From DAOUKH01 sp964291475 (lineage in GTDB: Bacteria > Chloroflexota > Dehalococcoidia > SHYB01), in assembly GCA_964291475.2 (NCBI GenBank), contig OZ220083.1:372001-436000 (forward strand): DNA of 64,000 nucleotides, given 5' to 3'. Of the stretch, positions 55,001-61,798 are shown one piece after another; within the stretch, counting starts at the first letter, position 1; each line of letters begins with the position of its first letter. The notes beneath the pieces were generated by a model. It did not search any database. It had not been told where the DNA came from and saw nothing but the letters and a program-made list of their open reading frames with translations. A program made the position numbers and the translations under genes.

Positions 55001-55174
55001 CAACTCATCCTCTGGCCGCGGGTCTTCGCCCGATGCCGAGGGAAGCTCAGGAGTCAGGTCATACAGGCCCGCGGCGTCATCTCACGCTGGGACGGCACCA
55101 CGAACATCATCGTCTCCAACGTCGAGACCGTCGACGCGAACGTCCCCATGCCCGACGCCCACGACTGGCGCTGA
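52029..55174 (+). CDS. dnaE2: Error-prone DNA polymerase III alpha subunit (DnaE2), frameshifted
   Basis: Translesion polymerase of the imuB-dnaE2 mutasome, about 1048 residues when read through. N-terminal PHP domain (MTAGYVELHAASFYSFGVGASHTHELL, ALTDANLCGALEFA), then the palm with GRGRGSSVALLAGYLIGISHVDP and the catalytic LPDIDLDFP (about 395). The frame slips near 53484: RVDAPG continues as WRDLAALAPQLLRAPKALGQHVGGMVLSSSPIPEMVPM after restoring one G in a G run. The second half has DWDKDSVADAGFAKIDLL, the AFAKPNAEHL and HSHAFAVTAYQAAWIKRHYPLEFF helices and a C-terminal OB fold (TVFVTIEDETGDVQLILWP). No exonuclease or epsilon-binding feature is seen. Confidence 0.9.
55133..55174 (+). repeat. 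42-bp direct repeat, left copy (dnaE2 3' end)
   Basis: The last 42 bp of dnaE2, from GACGCGAACG to the CGCTGA stop, recur exactly at 57660-57701 in the same orientation. The two copies flank the betaine-synthesis segment. They are the only exact long match to dnaE2 seen outside the gene. Confidence 0.9.
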
Positions 55175-55175
55175 A

Positions 55176-55264
55176 CTAGCTCACGCCGAGGCGGAACATT
55201 AAACCTCCCTCCCTCCGGGAGGGACTGAGGGCGGCCTGCCCGCCCTAGCTCACGCCGATGGCGG
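55176..55264. repeat. Module A variant bordered by 19-bp direct repeats
   Basis: CTAGCTCACGCCGAGGCGG (55176-55194) and CTAGCTCACGCCGATGGCGG (55245-55264) flank a 50-bp element, ACATTAAACCTCCC..., a variant of module A with the CTCCC/GGGAG hairpin and GGCGGCC-type end. The right copy is the 3' end of the truncated amidohydrolase. This looks like a target duplication made by insertion of the repeat. Confidence 0.6.
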
Positions 55265-55364
55265 GGCGGCTCACCTTGTTCGAGCGGATGACCTTGCCGG
55301 GGTACGACCCCTGGTGCTCCCGGTCCTTGATGAGCACCTCGCCGTTCACGATGCTGGTCCGGCA
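55245..55364 (-). pseudogene. 3' remnant of an N-acyl-D-amino-acid deacylase-type amidohydrolase
   Basis: A 39-codon open stretch ending at the TAG 55247-55245. It reads CRTSIVNGEVLIKDREHQGSYPGKVIRSNKVS..., the closing beta strand of D-aminoacylase-like amidohydrolases (compare HVLVNGRRTIAGGEETGELPAVVLR at the end of the 9472 gene). A stop codon lies immediately upstream in frame, so the body of the gene is missing. It was probably convergent with dnaE2 before the adjacent segment was rearranged. Confidence 0.65.
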
Positions 55365-55406
55365 CTAGTGGTTCAACTTGTTTATTGTGATGAGCGGATG
55401 ACCATG

Positions 55407-55475
55407 AACCGTCATTCCGGCGAAAGAACGTCACCCCGTACTTGACACGGGGCCGGAATCCAGGGAATCCTGCAT
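55407..55475. repeat. Nested inverted repeat (GTCATTCCGGCG type)
   Basis: ATTCCGGC (55414-55421) pairs with GCCGGAAT (55452-55459), and inside it CCCCGT (55434-55439) pairs with ACGGGG (55447-55452). The text resembles the common GTCATTCCGGCGAAAGCCGGAATCC class of intergenic repeats and is unlike modules A and B, so it probably came with the island. The rest of 55365-55495 has no gene. Confidence 0.6.
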
Positions 55476-55495
55476 GACAAATAGGGAGTAGGCTC

Positions 55496-56329
55496 ATGGT
55501 AGACGATGCCATAAACCCGGTAGTAGCCACCACCCAGGCCTATTACGACGGGCCTGCCGACGATATCTACCGCTCCATCTGGGGCGACAATGTGCACTTG
55601 GGAGTGCCCTGCAACGAAGAGTGTCCGCACCCGGAGGCCATGGAGCATACCAATGAGATCATGGCCTGCGCCGTGTCCCTGGGGCCGGGCGCGCGGGTGC
55701 TGGATCTGGGTTGCGGCTACGGCTCGACCGCCCGATACCTGGCGGCGAATTTCGGATGTTCCGTGACCGGCACCAATATCAGCGAGAAAGAACTGGAACT
55801 GGCTCGTGAGCGGGCCGCCGAGTCAGGACTGGGCCACCTGTTGTCCTTCGAGTACGAGGACTTTCACAACCTGGGCTACCAGGATGCCGCTTTCGACGTG
55901 GTCTGGAGTCAGGAAGCCTTCCTTCACGCAGCCGACAAGAATGCCGTTCTCGCGGAATGCCGCCGCGTGTTGAAACACGGAGGGACACTGGCTTTCACGG
56001 ATATTCTGGTTCGCCGGGATACGCCCGATGCGGACCGGGAGAGAATCTACGATAGAGTCAAGTCGCCGGATATGTGGGACCTGGAGGACTATCGCGGCGC
56101 GTTGTCCCGGTTGGGCCTTCCGGTCTCCAGGGAAGTGGACTGGTCGCAGCACGTTGCTCGCTCATACGGCTGGGTGCGGGACAAGCTCCGGGAAAACCGG
56201 GAGGCCTTGCTGCCCCGCATCGGGGCCGACACCATCGACCGCACCCTGCAGTCTCTGTCGTTCTGGGTAGACTCCGCCAACGCTGGCTACATAGGCTGGG
56301 CGATGTTCGTGGCGGATAAACCAGCCTAG
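55496..56329 (+). CDS. Sarcosine/dimethylglycine N-methyltransferase (SDMT-like)
   Basis: A class I SAM methyltransferase of 277 residues. The N-terminus ATTQAYYDGPADDIYRSIWGDNVHLGV is the SDMT pattern (YYDS-DADxFYxxxWGGEDIHxG). Motif I is VLDLGCGYGSTARYLAANFGC, followed by VVWSQEAFLHAADKNAVLAECRRVLKHGGTLAFTDIL (FDVVWSQDAFLHS in SDMT). It should convert sarcosine and dimethylglycine to glycine betaine, the last two steps of the glycine route. It pairs with the GSMT gene 391 nt downstream. GGGAG at 55484 precedes ATG 55496. GC is lower than in the flanks, and the gene lies inside the 42-bp repeats. Confidence 0.85.
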   Translation: MVDDAINPVVATTQAYYDGPADDIYRSIWGDNVHLGVPCNEECPHPEAMEHTNEIMACAVSLGPGARVLDLGCGYGSTARYLAANFGCSVTGTNISEKELELARERAAESGLGHLLSFEYEDFHNLGYQDAAFDVVWSQEAFLHAADKNAVLAECRRVLKHGGTLAFTDILVRRDTPDADRERIYDRVKSPDMWDLEDYRGALSRLGLPVSREVDWSQHVARSYGWVRDKLRENREALLPRIGADTIDRTLQSLSFWVDSANAGYIGWAMFVADKPA

Positions 56330-56436
56330 ACAATTTCGGACTGCGGCCACTCCCGGGGCATTGCCAACCGGCATTGCGCGCCTCCGCAATGGCCGTTTTT
56401 CAACACGAGCGCGTCCCGGTATCGCAGCCTTCAGAT

Positions 56437-56465
56437 TTGACAAGGACGTTTCCGGCCGTTAGGAT
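56437..56465 (+). promoter_or_regulatory. Sigma70-like promoter for the GSMT gene
   Basis: TTGACA (56437-56442), 17-nt spacer, TAGGAT (56460-56465). It lies in the 391-nt gap between the two methyltransferase genes, 250 nt before the GSMT ATG, leaving a long leader. The rest of that gap shows no gene; short frames there lack RBS. Confidence 0.55.
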
Positions 56466-56720
56466 TCGCGCCGTTGCGGCCTTCCTGCTTCGGCAAAACC
56501 CCTATAAAGGCCGCCCCGCCCCTTGCTCGCGATTCCGTTTCCTGCGCTACTCCTGCGCCGGGCGGGAAGGTGGAGTCCCCTAGACCGCGACTCCCCGCAG
56601 ACTCGGTCCCCTTTGCCTTGCCGGTCTTCAGCCGGTCGCTTCCAGGAGGGCCACACCAGAGAAGAACTTGCAAGCAACACGGCGGAAAATTCCGACTATC
56701 TCGCGTTAAGGAGCCATTAC

Positions 56721-57491
56721 ATGACCGACGACCCAAAGCCCATAGTTCCCAAAGACCTGTACAAGGAGCAGTATTCGCCGGAGTTCGCCGGACGCTGGGA
56801 TGAACTTATCGACTGGCGGCGCAGGGCAGAGGCGGAGAACAACTTCTTCCAGGACATCCTAAGGGAACACAGTGCGGAAACAGTGCTCGACATCGCCTGT
56901 GGCACCGGTTTCCACTCCATCACCCTCAAAGCCGACGGCTTCGATGTCACCGCCGCCGACGGCGCCCCCACCATGCTGGCGCAGACCAGAAAGAACGCGC
57001 AGCGTCTTGGACTCGATGATCTGAGGGTTGTGGAGGCGGAGTGGACCAAGCTCGGAGAATCCTTTACCAACGAGCGATTCGATGCGGTCATCTGCCTCGG
57101 CAATGCGTTCACGCACCTGTTTGATGAGGCGGAACGCCTCAAGTCCCTCAACGAGATCCACCGGGTGCTGAACGACGACGGAATCGCTGTCATCGACCAG
57201 CGCAACTATGATGCCATCCTGGATAACGGATTCAGCAGCAAGCACCAGTCGTATTACATGGGCGAGACTGTCGATGTAAGGCCGGAGGAACTGACCGAGG
57301 ACATCCTGAGGATGCGGTACGAGTACGACGACGGCGATGTGCACTTCCTGACTCTCTGCCCGATCCGGCAGGATTACGTGACAGACCTCCTCCTGGAAAC
57401 CGGCTTTGACAGTGTGCAGAGGTACGGCGACTTTATCGAGGACTACGATTTCTATGACCCGGACTTCGTGATACAGGTAGCCAAAAAGTAG
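56721..57491 (+). CDS. Glycine/sarcosine N-methyltransferase (GSMT-like)
   Basis: A SAM methyltransferase of 256 residues that should methylate glycine to sarcosine and dimethylglycine. GSMT marks: RWDELIDWRRRAEAENNFFQDILRE, motif I VLDIACGTGFHSITLKADGFDVTAADGAPTML, FDAVICLGNAFTHLFDE and IDQRNYDAILDNGFSSKHQSYYMGE (a highly specific GSMT signature), then RYGDFIEDYDFYDPDFVIQVAKK. I chose ATG 56721 because AAGGAG at 56708 lies 7 nt upstream and family N-termini match; longer in-frame extensions exist. With the SDMT gene it forms a complete glycine-betaine osmolyte pathway. Confidence 0.87.
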   Translation: MTDDPKPIVPKDLYKEQYSPEFAGRWDELIDWRRRAEAENNFFQDILREHSAETVLDIACGTGFHSITLKADGFDVTAADGAPTMLAQTRKNAQRLGLDDLRVVEAEWTKLGESFTNERFDAVICLGNAFTHLFDEAERLKSLNEIHRVLNDDGIAVIDQRNYDAILDNGFSSKHQSYYMGETVDVRPEELTEDILRMRYEYDDGDVHFLTLCPIRQDYVTDLLLETGFDSVQRYGDFIEDYDFYDPDFVIQVAKK

Positions 57492-57659
57492 GCGCAATAA
57501 AAGCCGGACGCATTGCGGGATTCATGCTCGCAGGCTTGAACTCCTCTACGACCCGGTTCGACGATCTCGCGTCGAGCCGCATCAGGAGCTTTCGCCCTCC
57601 GGCAGGGATCTGGGAGCTTGCCAGGGTCTCCCGCTCAGGTATCGCCGGTCCAGGCACTG
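57492..57659. other. Gene-free stretch at the right edge of the betaine segment
   Basis: No gene is recognised here. On the minus strand the text opens a frame rich in Arg and Ser without motif. It lies between the GSMT stop and the right 42-bp repeat, and may be debris of an integration gene or a non-coding edge. Confidence 0.3.
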
Positions 57660-57701
57660 GACGCGAACGTCCCCATGCCCGACGCCCACGACTGGCGCTG
57701 A
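57660..57701 (+). repeat. 42-bp direct repeat, right copy (dnaE2 3' end duplicate)
   Basis: Exact second copy of the dnaE2 terminal 42 bp, stop codon included. It is detached from any dnaE2 reading frame. Spacing from the left copy is 2,527 bp. The bases beyond differ (AAGACC here, ACTAGC at the left copy), which fixes the right limit of the repeat. Confidence 0.9.
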
Positions 57702-57749
57702 AAGACCGGCGGCGCGGGGCGGTTCTCTCCCTCTCCCACTGGAAGAGGG

Positions 57750-59033
57750 TGTAAAGACCGGAGAGATGGTTTATGGGTGTTCGGAGACATGGTTTACACA
57801 TTGGGGTGTCTCGTCATGAGGGGATCCGGGCCTCCTAGGTCCACCTGTGCGATAGGGTGCGTCATGAACCAGACGCTCCAGACGCCGTCCGCTTCCGTCG
57901 GCCGGAGCGCCACCGGATAGCCGCGGAGTGCCCTTCCCACCTTGAACGTCCGGCCCTTGAAGTTCACCCTTCCCTCAGCTCCTACCTTCCGTACCAGGTC
58001 TCCGTCCCCATACTCGATCGGCGGCAGCGTCTCCGGGAAGGGCCGCGGGCTCGGTGCGTAGCGGCTGATGGGCGCCGCCAGCCCCAACGCCTGGTGCGGG
58101 CGCTCCGTGTTGTAGACCGTGCGCCAGCGGTCGAAGGCTTCCTGGCAGGCGGGGACGTCGGCGAAGTGCCGGCCCTGCAGCACCTCGGCCTTCAGCGTCC
58201 GGTGGAAGCGCTCCCCCTTGCCTTGGGTCTGCGGATGGTAGGGGCGCCCGTGGCTCACCCGGATGCCGAGGCGCAGGAGCCAGACGGTGAGCGGGGTGCG
58301 CGGGTGAGCACTATCGCTGCCCCAAGGGGAGCCGTTGTCCATGAGCAGACGGTGGGGCAGGCCATAGAGGCGGAAGATGGCGCGCAGCCGTTCCTGCACC
58401 GTTTGGGTGCGCTCGTCGCCGCAGGCCTGCAGGCCAATGGCAAAGCGCGAGTGGTCGTCGATGATGGTCAAGGGATGGCACCGGCCTGCGCCGGTGGGGA
58501 AGTGGCCCTTGAAGTCCATCTGCCAGAGGTCATTGGGGCGAGGATGCTCGAACCGTCGCCAGTCGCGCTGGGCACGTTCGGCGGGGGCGATGCGGCCGTG
58601 CCGGTGCAGGATCGCCGTGATGGTGCTCGGGCTGGGCACCGGGCCGACGCCCCTATCGAGCAGTACCTTGCGTATGGTGCGCCCTCCCCAGACGGGATGC
58701 GCATCGCGGATCTCGAGGACGGCCTGCTCGAGTGCCGCCGCGGTCCGGCGGGGTGAGCGGTGTGGGCGGCGCGACCTGTCGACCAGGCCGTCCTTCCCCT
58801 CCGCTGCGTACCGTCCAAGCCACTTGTACGCGGTGGGCGGCGTGATCGTGAAGCGGCGGCACAGCTCCTCGACGTTCGCTCCCTCCCGCTCAGCCAGTCT
58901 CACGAACTCGTATCTCAAGGACACCACGGATGCCTCCTGCCAAGGGATAGTCCACCTCCTGCCGCTTCATTTCTCTGCAGCAGGTGTAAACCATGTCTCC
59001 GCACACCCGTTAATGATGTCCCCGGTCTATACA
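57750..59033. mobile_element. IS481-family insertion sequence
   Basis: A 1,284-bp element with 49-bp imperfect terminal inverted repeats, 57750-57798 and 58985-59033. Both tips read TGTA-n-AGACCGG and the inner ends carry the conserved CGGAGACATGGTTTACA. It holds one transposase gene on the minus strand. No target duplication is evident (AGGG against CTCC next to the tips). The flanks are parts of the CTCTCCC/GGGAG dispersed repeat, suggesting insertion into such a copy. Confidence 0.85.
57794..58927 (-). CDS. IS481-family transposase (DDE)
   Basis: A 377-residue intact transposase. N-terminal HTH_32/Homeodomain-like part (VSLRYEFVRLAEREGANVEELCRRFTITPPTAYKWLGRYAAEG, about 3-45), then the rve integrase core with Asp in LWQMDFKGHF (about 137), Asp in LMDNGSPWG (about 196) and Glu in GKGERFHRTLKAE (about 245), the IS481 DDE order. 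HPQTQGKGERFHRTLKAEV and YNTERPHQALGL are typical. No interruption is seen, so the element may be active. The C-terminal 60 residues (VRKVGAEGRVNFKGRTFKVG) form the Mu-type beta barrel. Confidence 0.95.
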   Translation of the reverse strand: MVSLRYEFVRLAEREGANVEELCRRFTITPPTAYKWLGRYAAEGKDGLVDRSRRPHRSPRRTAAALEQAVLEIRDAHPVWGGRTIRKVLLDRGVGPVPSPSTITAILHRHGRIAPAERAQRDWRRFEHPRPNDLWQMDFKGHFPTGAGRCHPLTIIDDHSRFAIGLQACGDERTQTVQERLRAIFRLYGLPHRLLMDNGSPWGSDSAHPRTPLTVWLLRLGIRVSHGRPYHPQTQGKGERFHRTLKAEVLQGRHFADVPACQEAFDRWRTVYNTERPHQALGLAAPISRYAPSPRPFPETLPPIEYGDGDLVRKVGAEGRVNFKGRTFKVGRALRGYPVALRPTEADGVWSVWFMTHPIAQVDLGGPDPLMTRHPNV

Positions 59034-59084
59034 CTCCCGGGGGGAGGGAGGTTTAAGGGGCGCCCGTATGGGGGTGGCGGGTCT

Positions 59085-59235
59085 TGATGGGCCGTTGGTG
59101 GTTGGCGGGGGCCCCTCATCTCGATCTTCTCCCGGCGTGGGGAGAAGAGGGAAGACCTCCCTGCCCCGCCTCCGACGCGCCCTGCGGGCGCGTGCCCTCT
59201 CTCAAATCTCCCCCAGAGGGGGAGAGGCTTAAGGC
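59085..59235. repeat. Dispersed repeat, modules B and A (inverted copy)
   Basis: Mirror copy right of the IS: GGGGCCCCTCATCTCGATC with the CTTCTCCC/GGGGAGAAG hairpin, then the module A inverse (CCCTCTCTCAAATCTCCCCCAGAGG, GGCTTAAGG). GCGCCCTGCGGGCGC lies between them. The partial repeat at 59034-59055 (CTCCCGGGGGGAGGGAGG-TTTAAG) abuts the IS right end. No gene is seen in 59034-59323. Confidence 0.72.
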
Positions 59236-59323
59236 ACCGCCGCCGCGCCCGCCAACTTGCCGCCCTTTCGGGTTCGGGGCAGAATAGGGCCGCTTCCACC
59301 CTGGCCGCCTTGGAGCGCACCCG

Positions 59324-60223
59324 ATGATCGTCGACGTCCACCGCCACATGTGGTCCGTGCTCGAGCGGCACTACGACACCTTCAGCGGGATGGATATACC
59401 CGGCCGCGCCAAGGCGGAGCGGCCCGACTTCGATTGGGAGCAGACGACGCGCGAGATCGTGGAGGAGATGGACGAGGCCGGCGTCGACAAGACGGTGATG
59501 TTCGTGGCCGACTTCGCGGCCCGGTTGGGGGACCCGCCGTTCCCCATCCACCAGGAGAACCGGCTCATCGTCGACGCCCACGAGCTGTTCCCAGAGCGGA
59601 TCGTTCCGTTCTACGGAATCGATCCCCGCCGTCCCGGGGCCGCCGACCTCTTCGAAAAGGCCATCAAGGAGTGGAACGTCCGGGGCATCAAGCTGCACCC
59701 CTCGGTGGGGTATTTGCCCCACGAGCGCACGTGCTACGCGATCTACGAGCTCTGCGCGGCCTTCGAGGTGCCGGTGATCTTTCATGCGGGGCCCTGCTCG
59801 TATCCCCACCTGTACAGCCGGTACACCCGGCCCATCGACTTCGACGAGGTGGCGACCGACTTCCCCAACATGGGCATCATCATCGCCCACGCCGCCGGCG
59901 ACTGGTGGCAGGAGGCGCTGACGGTGTTCTACGGCCGGCCGAACGTGGTGATGGACCTGTCGGCGTGGCAGATCAGGATACGGGACAACCCCGAGGTCTC
60001 GCTCCGCGCCCTTGGGAAGATGCGCGACACCGTGGGGATGCAGCGCCTGCTGTTCGGGACCGACTTCCCGGTCTTCCGCCCGATGCTGTCGTTGAAGGAG
60101 ACGGTGGGGATGTTCCGGGACCTGCCGGCGCTGGGCGCCGAGTACGGCGTCGATTTCGACGAGGCGGAGGTCGACGGGCTGCTCGGAGGGAATGCCGACC
60201 GGTTCCTGAGGCTGAGCTCCTGA
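59324..60223 (+). CDS. Amidohydrolase-2 family protein
   Basis: A 299-residue compact TIM-barrel metal-dependent hydrolase. The metal motif is MIVDVHRHMW (HxH form, residues 5-7), then KTVMFVADFAARLGDPPF, VPFYGIDPRRPGAADLFEKAI, RGIKLHPSVGYLPHE (KLHP, substrate/metal His, about 125), VIFHAGPCSYP (metal His, about 147) and RLLFGTDFPVFRP (catalytic Asp, about 246). The SRYTRPIDFDEVATDFPNMGIIIAHAAG strand is also standard. Start ATG follows a repeat-filled gap. The following serine hydrolase gene starts 7 nt after its stop. Confidence 0.9.
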   Translation: MIVDVHRHMWSVLERHYDTFSGMDIPGRAKAERPDFDWEQTTREIVEEMDEAGVDKTVMFVADFAARLGDPPFPIHQENRLIVDAHELFPERIVPFYGIDPRRPGAADLFEKAIKEWNVRGIKLHPSVGYLPHERTCYAIYELCAAFEVPVIFHAGPCSYPHLYSRYTRPIDFDEVATDFPNMGIIIAHAAGDWWQEALTVFYGRPNVVMDLSAWQIRIRDNPEVSLRALGKMRDTVGMQRLLFGTDFPVFRPMLSLKETVGMFRDLPALGAEYGVDFDEAEVDGLLGGNADRFLRLSS

Positions 60224-60229
60224 CCGCGC

Positions 60230-61090
60230 GTGTGCCCTCCCGTGGATGAGCTTGCCGCCACGCTGAACCGCCTCTGCGACGAGCAGCCGTTCCATACCGG
60301 CTGGTCGGTCAAGAGCATGGCGACGGGGTTGACGGCGAGTCGGCACGGCGGCGTCGTGGTGCCGTCGGCGAGCACGCGCAAGGTCGCGATCATGGCGGCG
60401 ACGTACGCCGCGGCCCGCGCGGGCCGCCTCTCCCTCGACCAGCCGGTGGAGATCGACGCCGAACACCAGAAGACGGACTGGGGTTGCTTCCAATTCCTCC
60501 AGCCGGGATTCTCGATCACGCTGCGAGACGCCGTGATACTGATGATCATCATCAGCGACAACACCTGCACCGGCATCGTGGCCGACCTGGTAGGGCTGGA
60601 CGCGGTGAACGCGCTGTGCCAGTCCATCGGCATGAAGAACACGGAGCACCGTCACGGCGTCCCCGCGCCGGGCCTGGGCACTTTCCGTCCGATCGAGGCG
60701 GTCAACACGACGACGCCGAACGACATGGCGCTGCTGCTCGACCGGCTCGTACAGGGAACGATCGACGTCGGGGCCGCCGAGACGCTGGGGTGCACGCCGG
60801 ACGATTGCCGGGACGCGCTGCAGATCATGAGCTGGCAGCGTCTGCGCGACCGGCTGCCGGCGCAGCTGCCGTACCGTACGAAGATCGCGCATAAGACGGG
60901 GACCAGCACGAGCCTGCGCAACTTCAACGACGTGGGCATCGTGTACTTCGACGACGCGCCGCTGTTTATCCTGGCCGCCTATACCGACGAAGTGCCGGTG
61001 GAGCTGCCGGACGGCGTTCCCGGACACACGGCGGCGATGCGGCTCATCGCGAATCTGAGCCGGGCCTGCTACGACGCGCTGAAGCCCTAA
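60230..61090 (+). CDS. Class A beta-lactamase-fold serine hydrolase
   Basis: A 286-residue penicillin-recognising-fold hydrolase. Nucleophile motif S48-TRK51 (SxxK), SDN at 109-111 (SDNTCTGIVADL), TTTPNDMALLLDRL (the TTP-xxMA helix) and KTG in AHKTGTSTSL (about 225) are all present. The omega-loop Glu166 of true class A enzymes (ExxLN) is not found: the region reads GLGTFRPIEAVN. Deacylation of beta-lactams is therefore doubtful; a peptidase, amidase or esterase role is more likely. No signal peptide, so cytoplasmic. Start GTG 60230 or 60242. Co-transcribed with the amidohydrolase. Confidence 0.83.
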   Translation: MCPPVDELAATLNRLCDEQPFHTGWSVKSMATGLTASRHGGVVVPSASTRKVAIMAATYAAARAGRLSLDQPVEIDAEHQKTDWGCFQFLQPGFSITLRDAVILMIIISDNTCTGIVADLVGLDAVNALCQSIGMKNTEHRHGVPAPGLGTFRPIEAVNTTTPNDMALLLDRLVQGTIDVGAAETLGCTPDDCRDALQIMSWQRLRDRLPAQLPYRTKIAHKTGTSTSLRNFNDVGIVYFDDAPLFILAAYTDEVPVELPDGVPGHTAAMRLIANLSRACYDALKP

Positions 61091-61094
61091 GCCG

Positions 61095-61785
61095 TCAGGG
61101 CCAGATGGGGAGCCAGGTCGCCTTCCAGTGCGGCTCGACCTGGATGGCGAAGTCTTGGGGCAGGACTGTCTCCGGCGCCGCGGGGCCGCACGTGGGTCTC
61201 GTCGACGGGCTCGAACCAGTCGTGCGCGGACTCGGGCAGGGCGGTGGGGTCGGCGTCGCTTTCGTAGACGGTGAGGAACTCCACCGTATCGGCCGAGGGC
61301 TGATCGGCGCGCTGGAAGCGGTAGAGGGTGTGGTAGGAGCCGGCGCCCAGGGTTTGGCCCACGTGGACGTCGCCGTGCCACCGGGCGAAGGCCTCGGTGT
61401 GCTCTGGGGCGCAGCTCATCTGGGTGGTGGTGATGAGGGTGACGGGCCTCTGGGTCGGCGGCGCGGTCGGGCCGATGGAGGCGAAGGGGCGCGACCACGC
61501 CCGTTCGAAGACGGGCCAGAGGCGCCCGCGCGCGATGAGGTCTTCGGTGTCGCGGTCGGCCTTTGCTAGTCCGTCCGTGAGGTCGGTGTAGTCGGACTCC
61601 CAGATGGCGAGGAAGCCCTCGGGGCGCTCCTCGACGGCCTTGTAGCGGTAGATGCGGTCGAAGGTGCCCCAGGCCAGGCCGTCGGGGGCGTGGACGTAGT
61701 TGTACCAGTAGTTGAACTCCGCCTCCTTACCTGGAAGCGGGTTGGTGAGGACGATGTAGATGCTGCGGGGGTACTTGCCTTGCAT
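61095..61785 (-). CDS. EthD/Dabb-like ferredoxin-fold protein, frameshifted near 3' end
   Basis: A tandem dimeric alpha-beta-barrel-type protein of about 230 residues, opening MQGKYPRSIYIVLTNPLPGKEAEFNYWYNYVHAPD, with the WYNYVH-DGL pattern of EthD domains, and a second half (PVTLITTTQMSCAPEHTEAFARWHGDVHVGQTLGAGSYHTLYRFQRAD) that repeats the fold. Near 61183 one base in a GGGG run (plus strand) appears extra; removing it gives a more natural end, ETVLPQDFAIQVEPHWKATWLPIWP, with stop at 61095. The unedited frame would end at 61087 with Arg/Pro-rich text. Gene ends beside the serine hydrolase stop (convergent). Confidence 0.72.
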
Positions 61786-61798
61786 GGCGGGCTCCGCG

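Noticed and set aside
55365..55495. Promoter TTGACA at 55442 for the SDMT gene
   Set aside because: A TTGACA-like string lies inside the nested palindrome, but the -10 position (GAATCC) is poor; left unassigned.
57744..59039. Target-site duplication of the IS481 element
   Set aside because: Bases next to the two tips (AGGG left, CTCC right) do not form a direct repeat.
60230..61090. Beta-lactam resistance gene
   Set aside because: No signal peptide and no omega-loop Glu; fold similarity alone does not support a resistance role.
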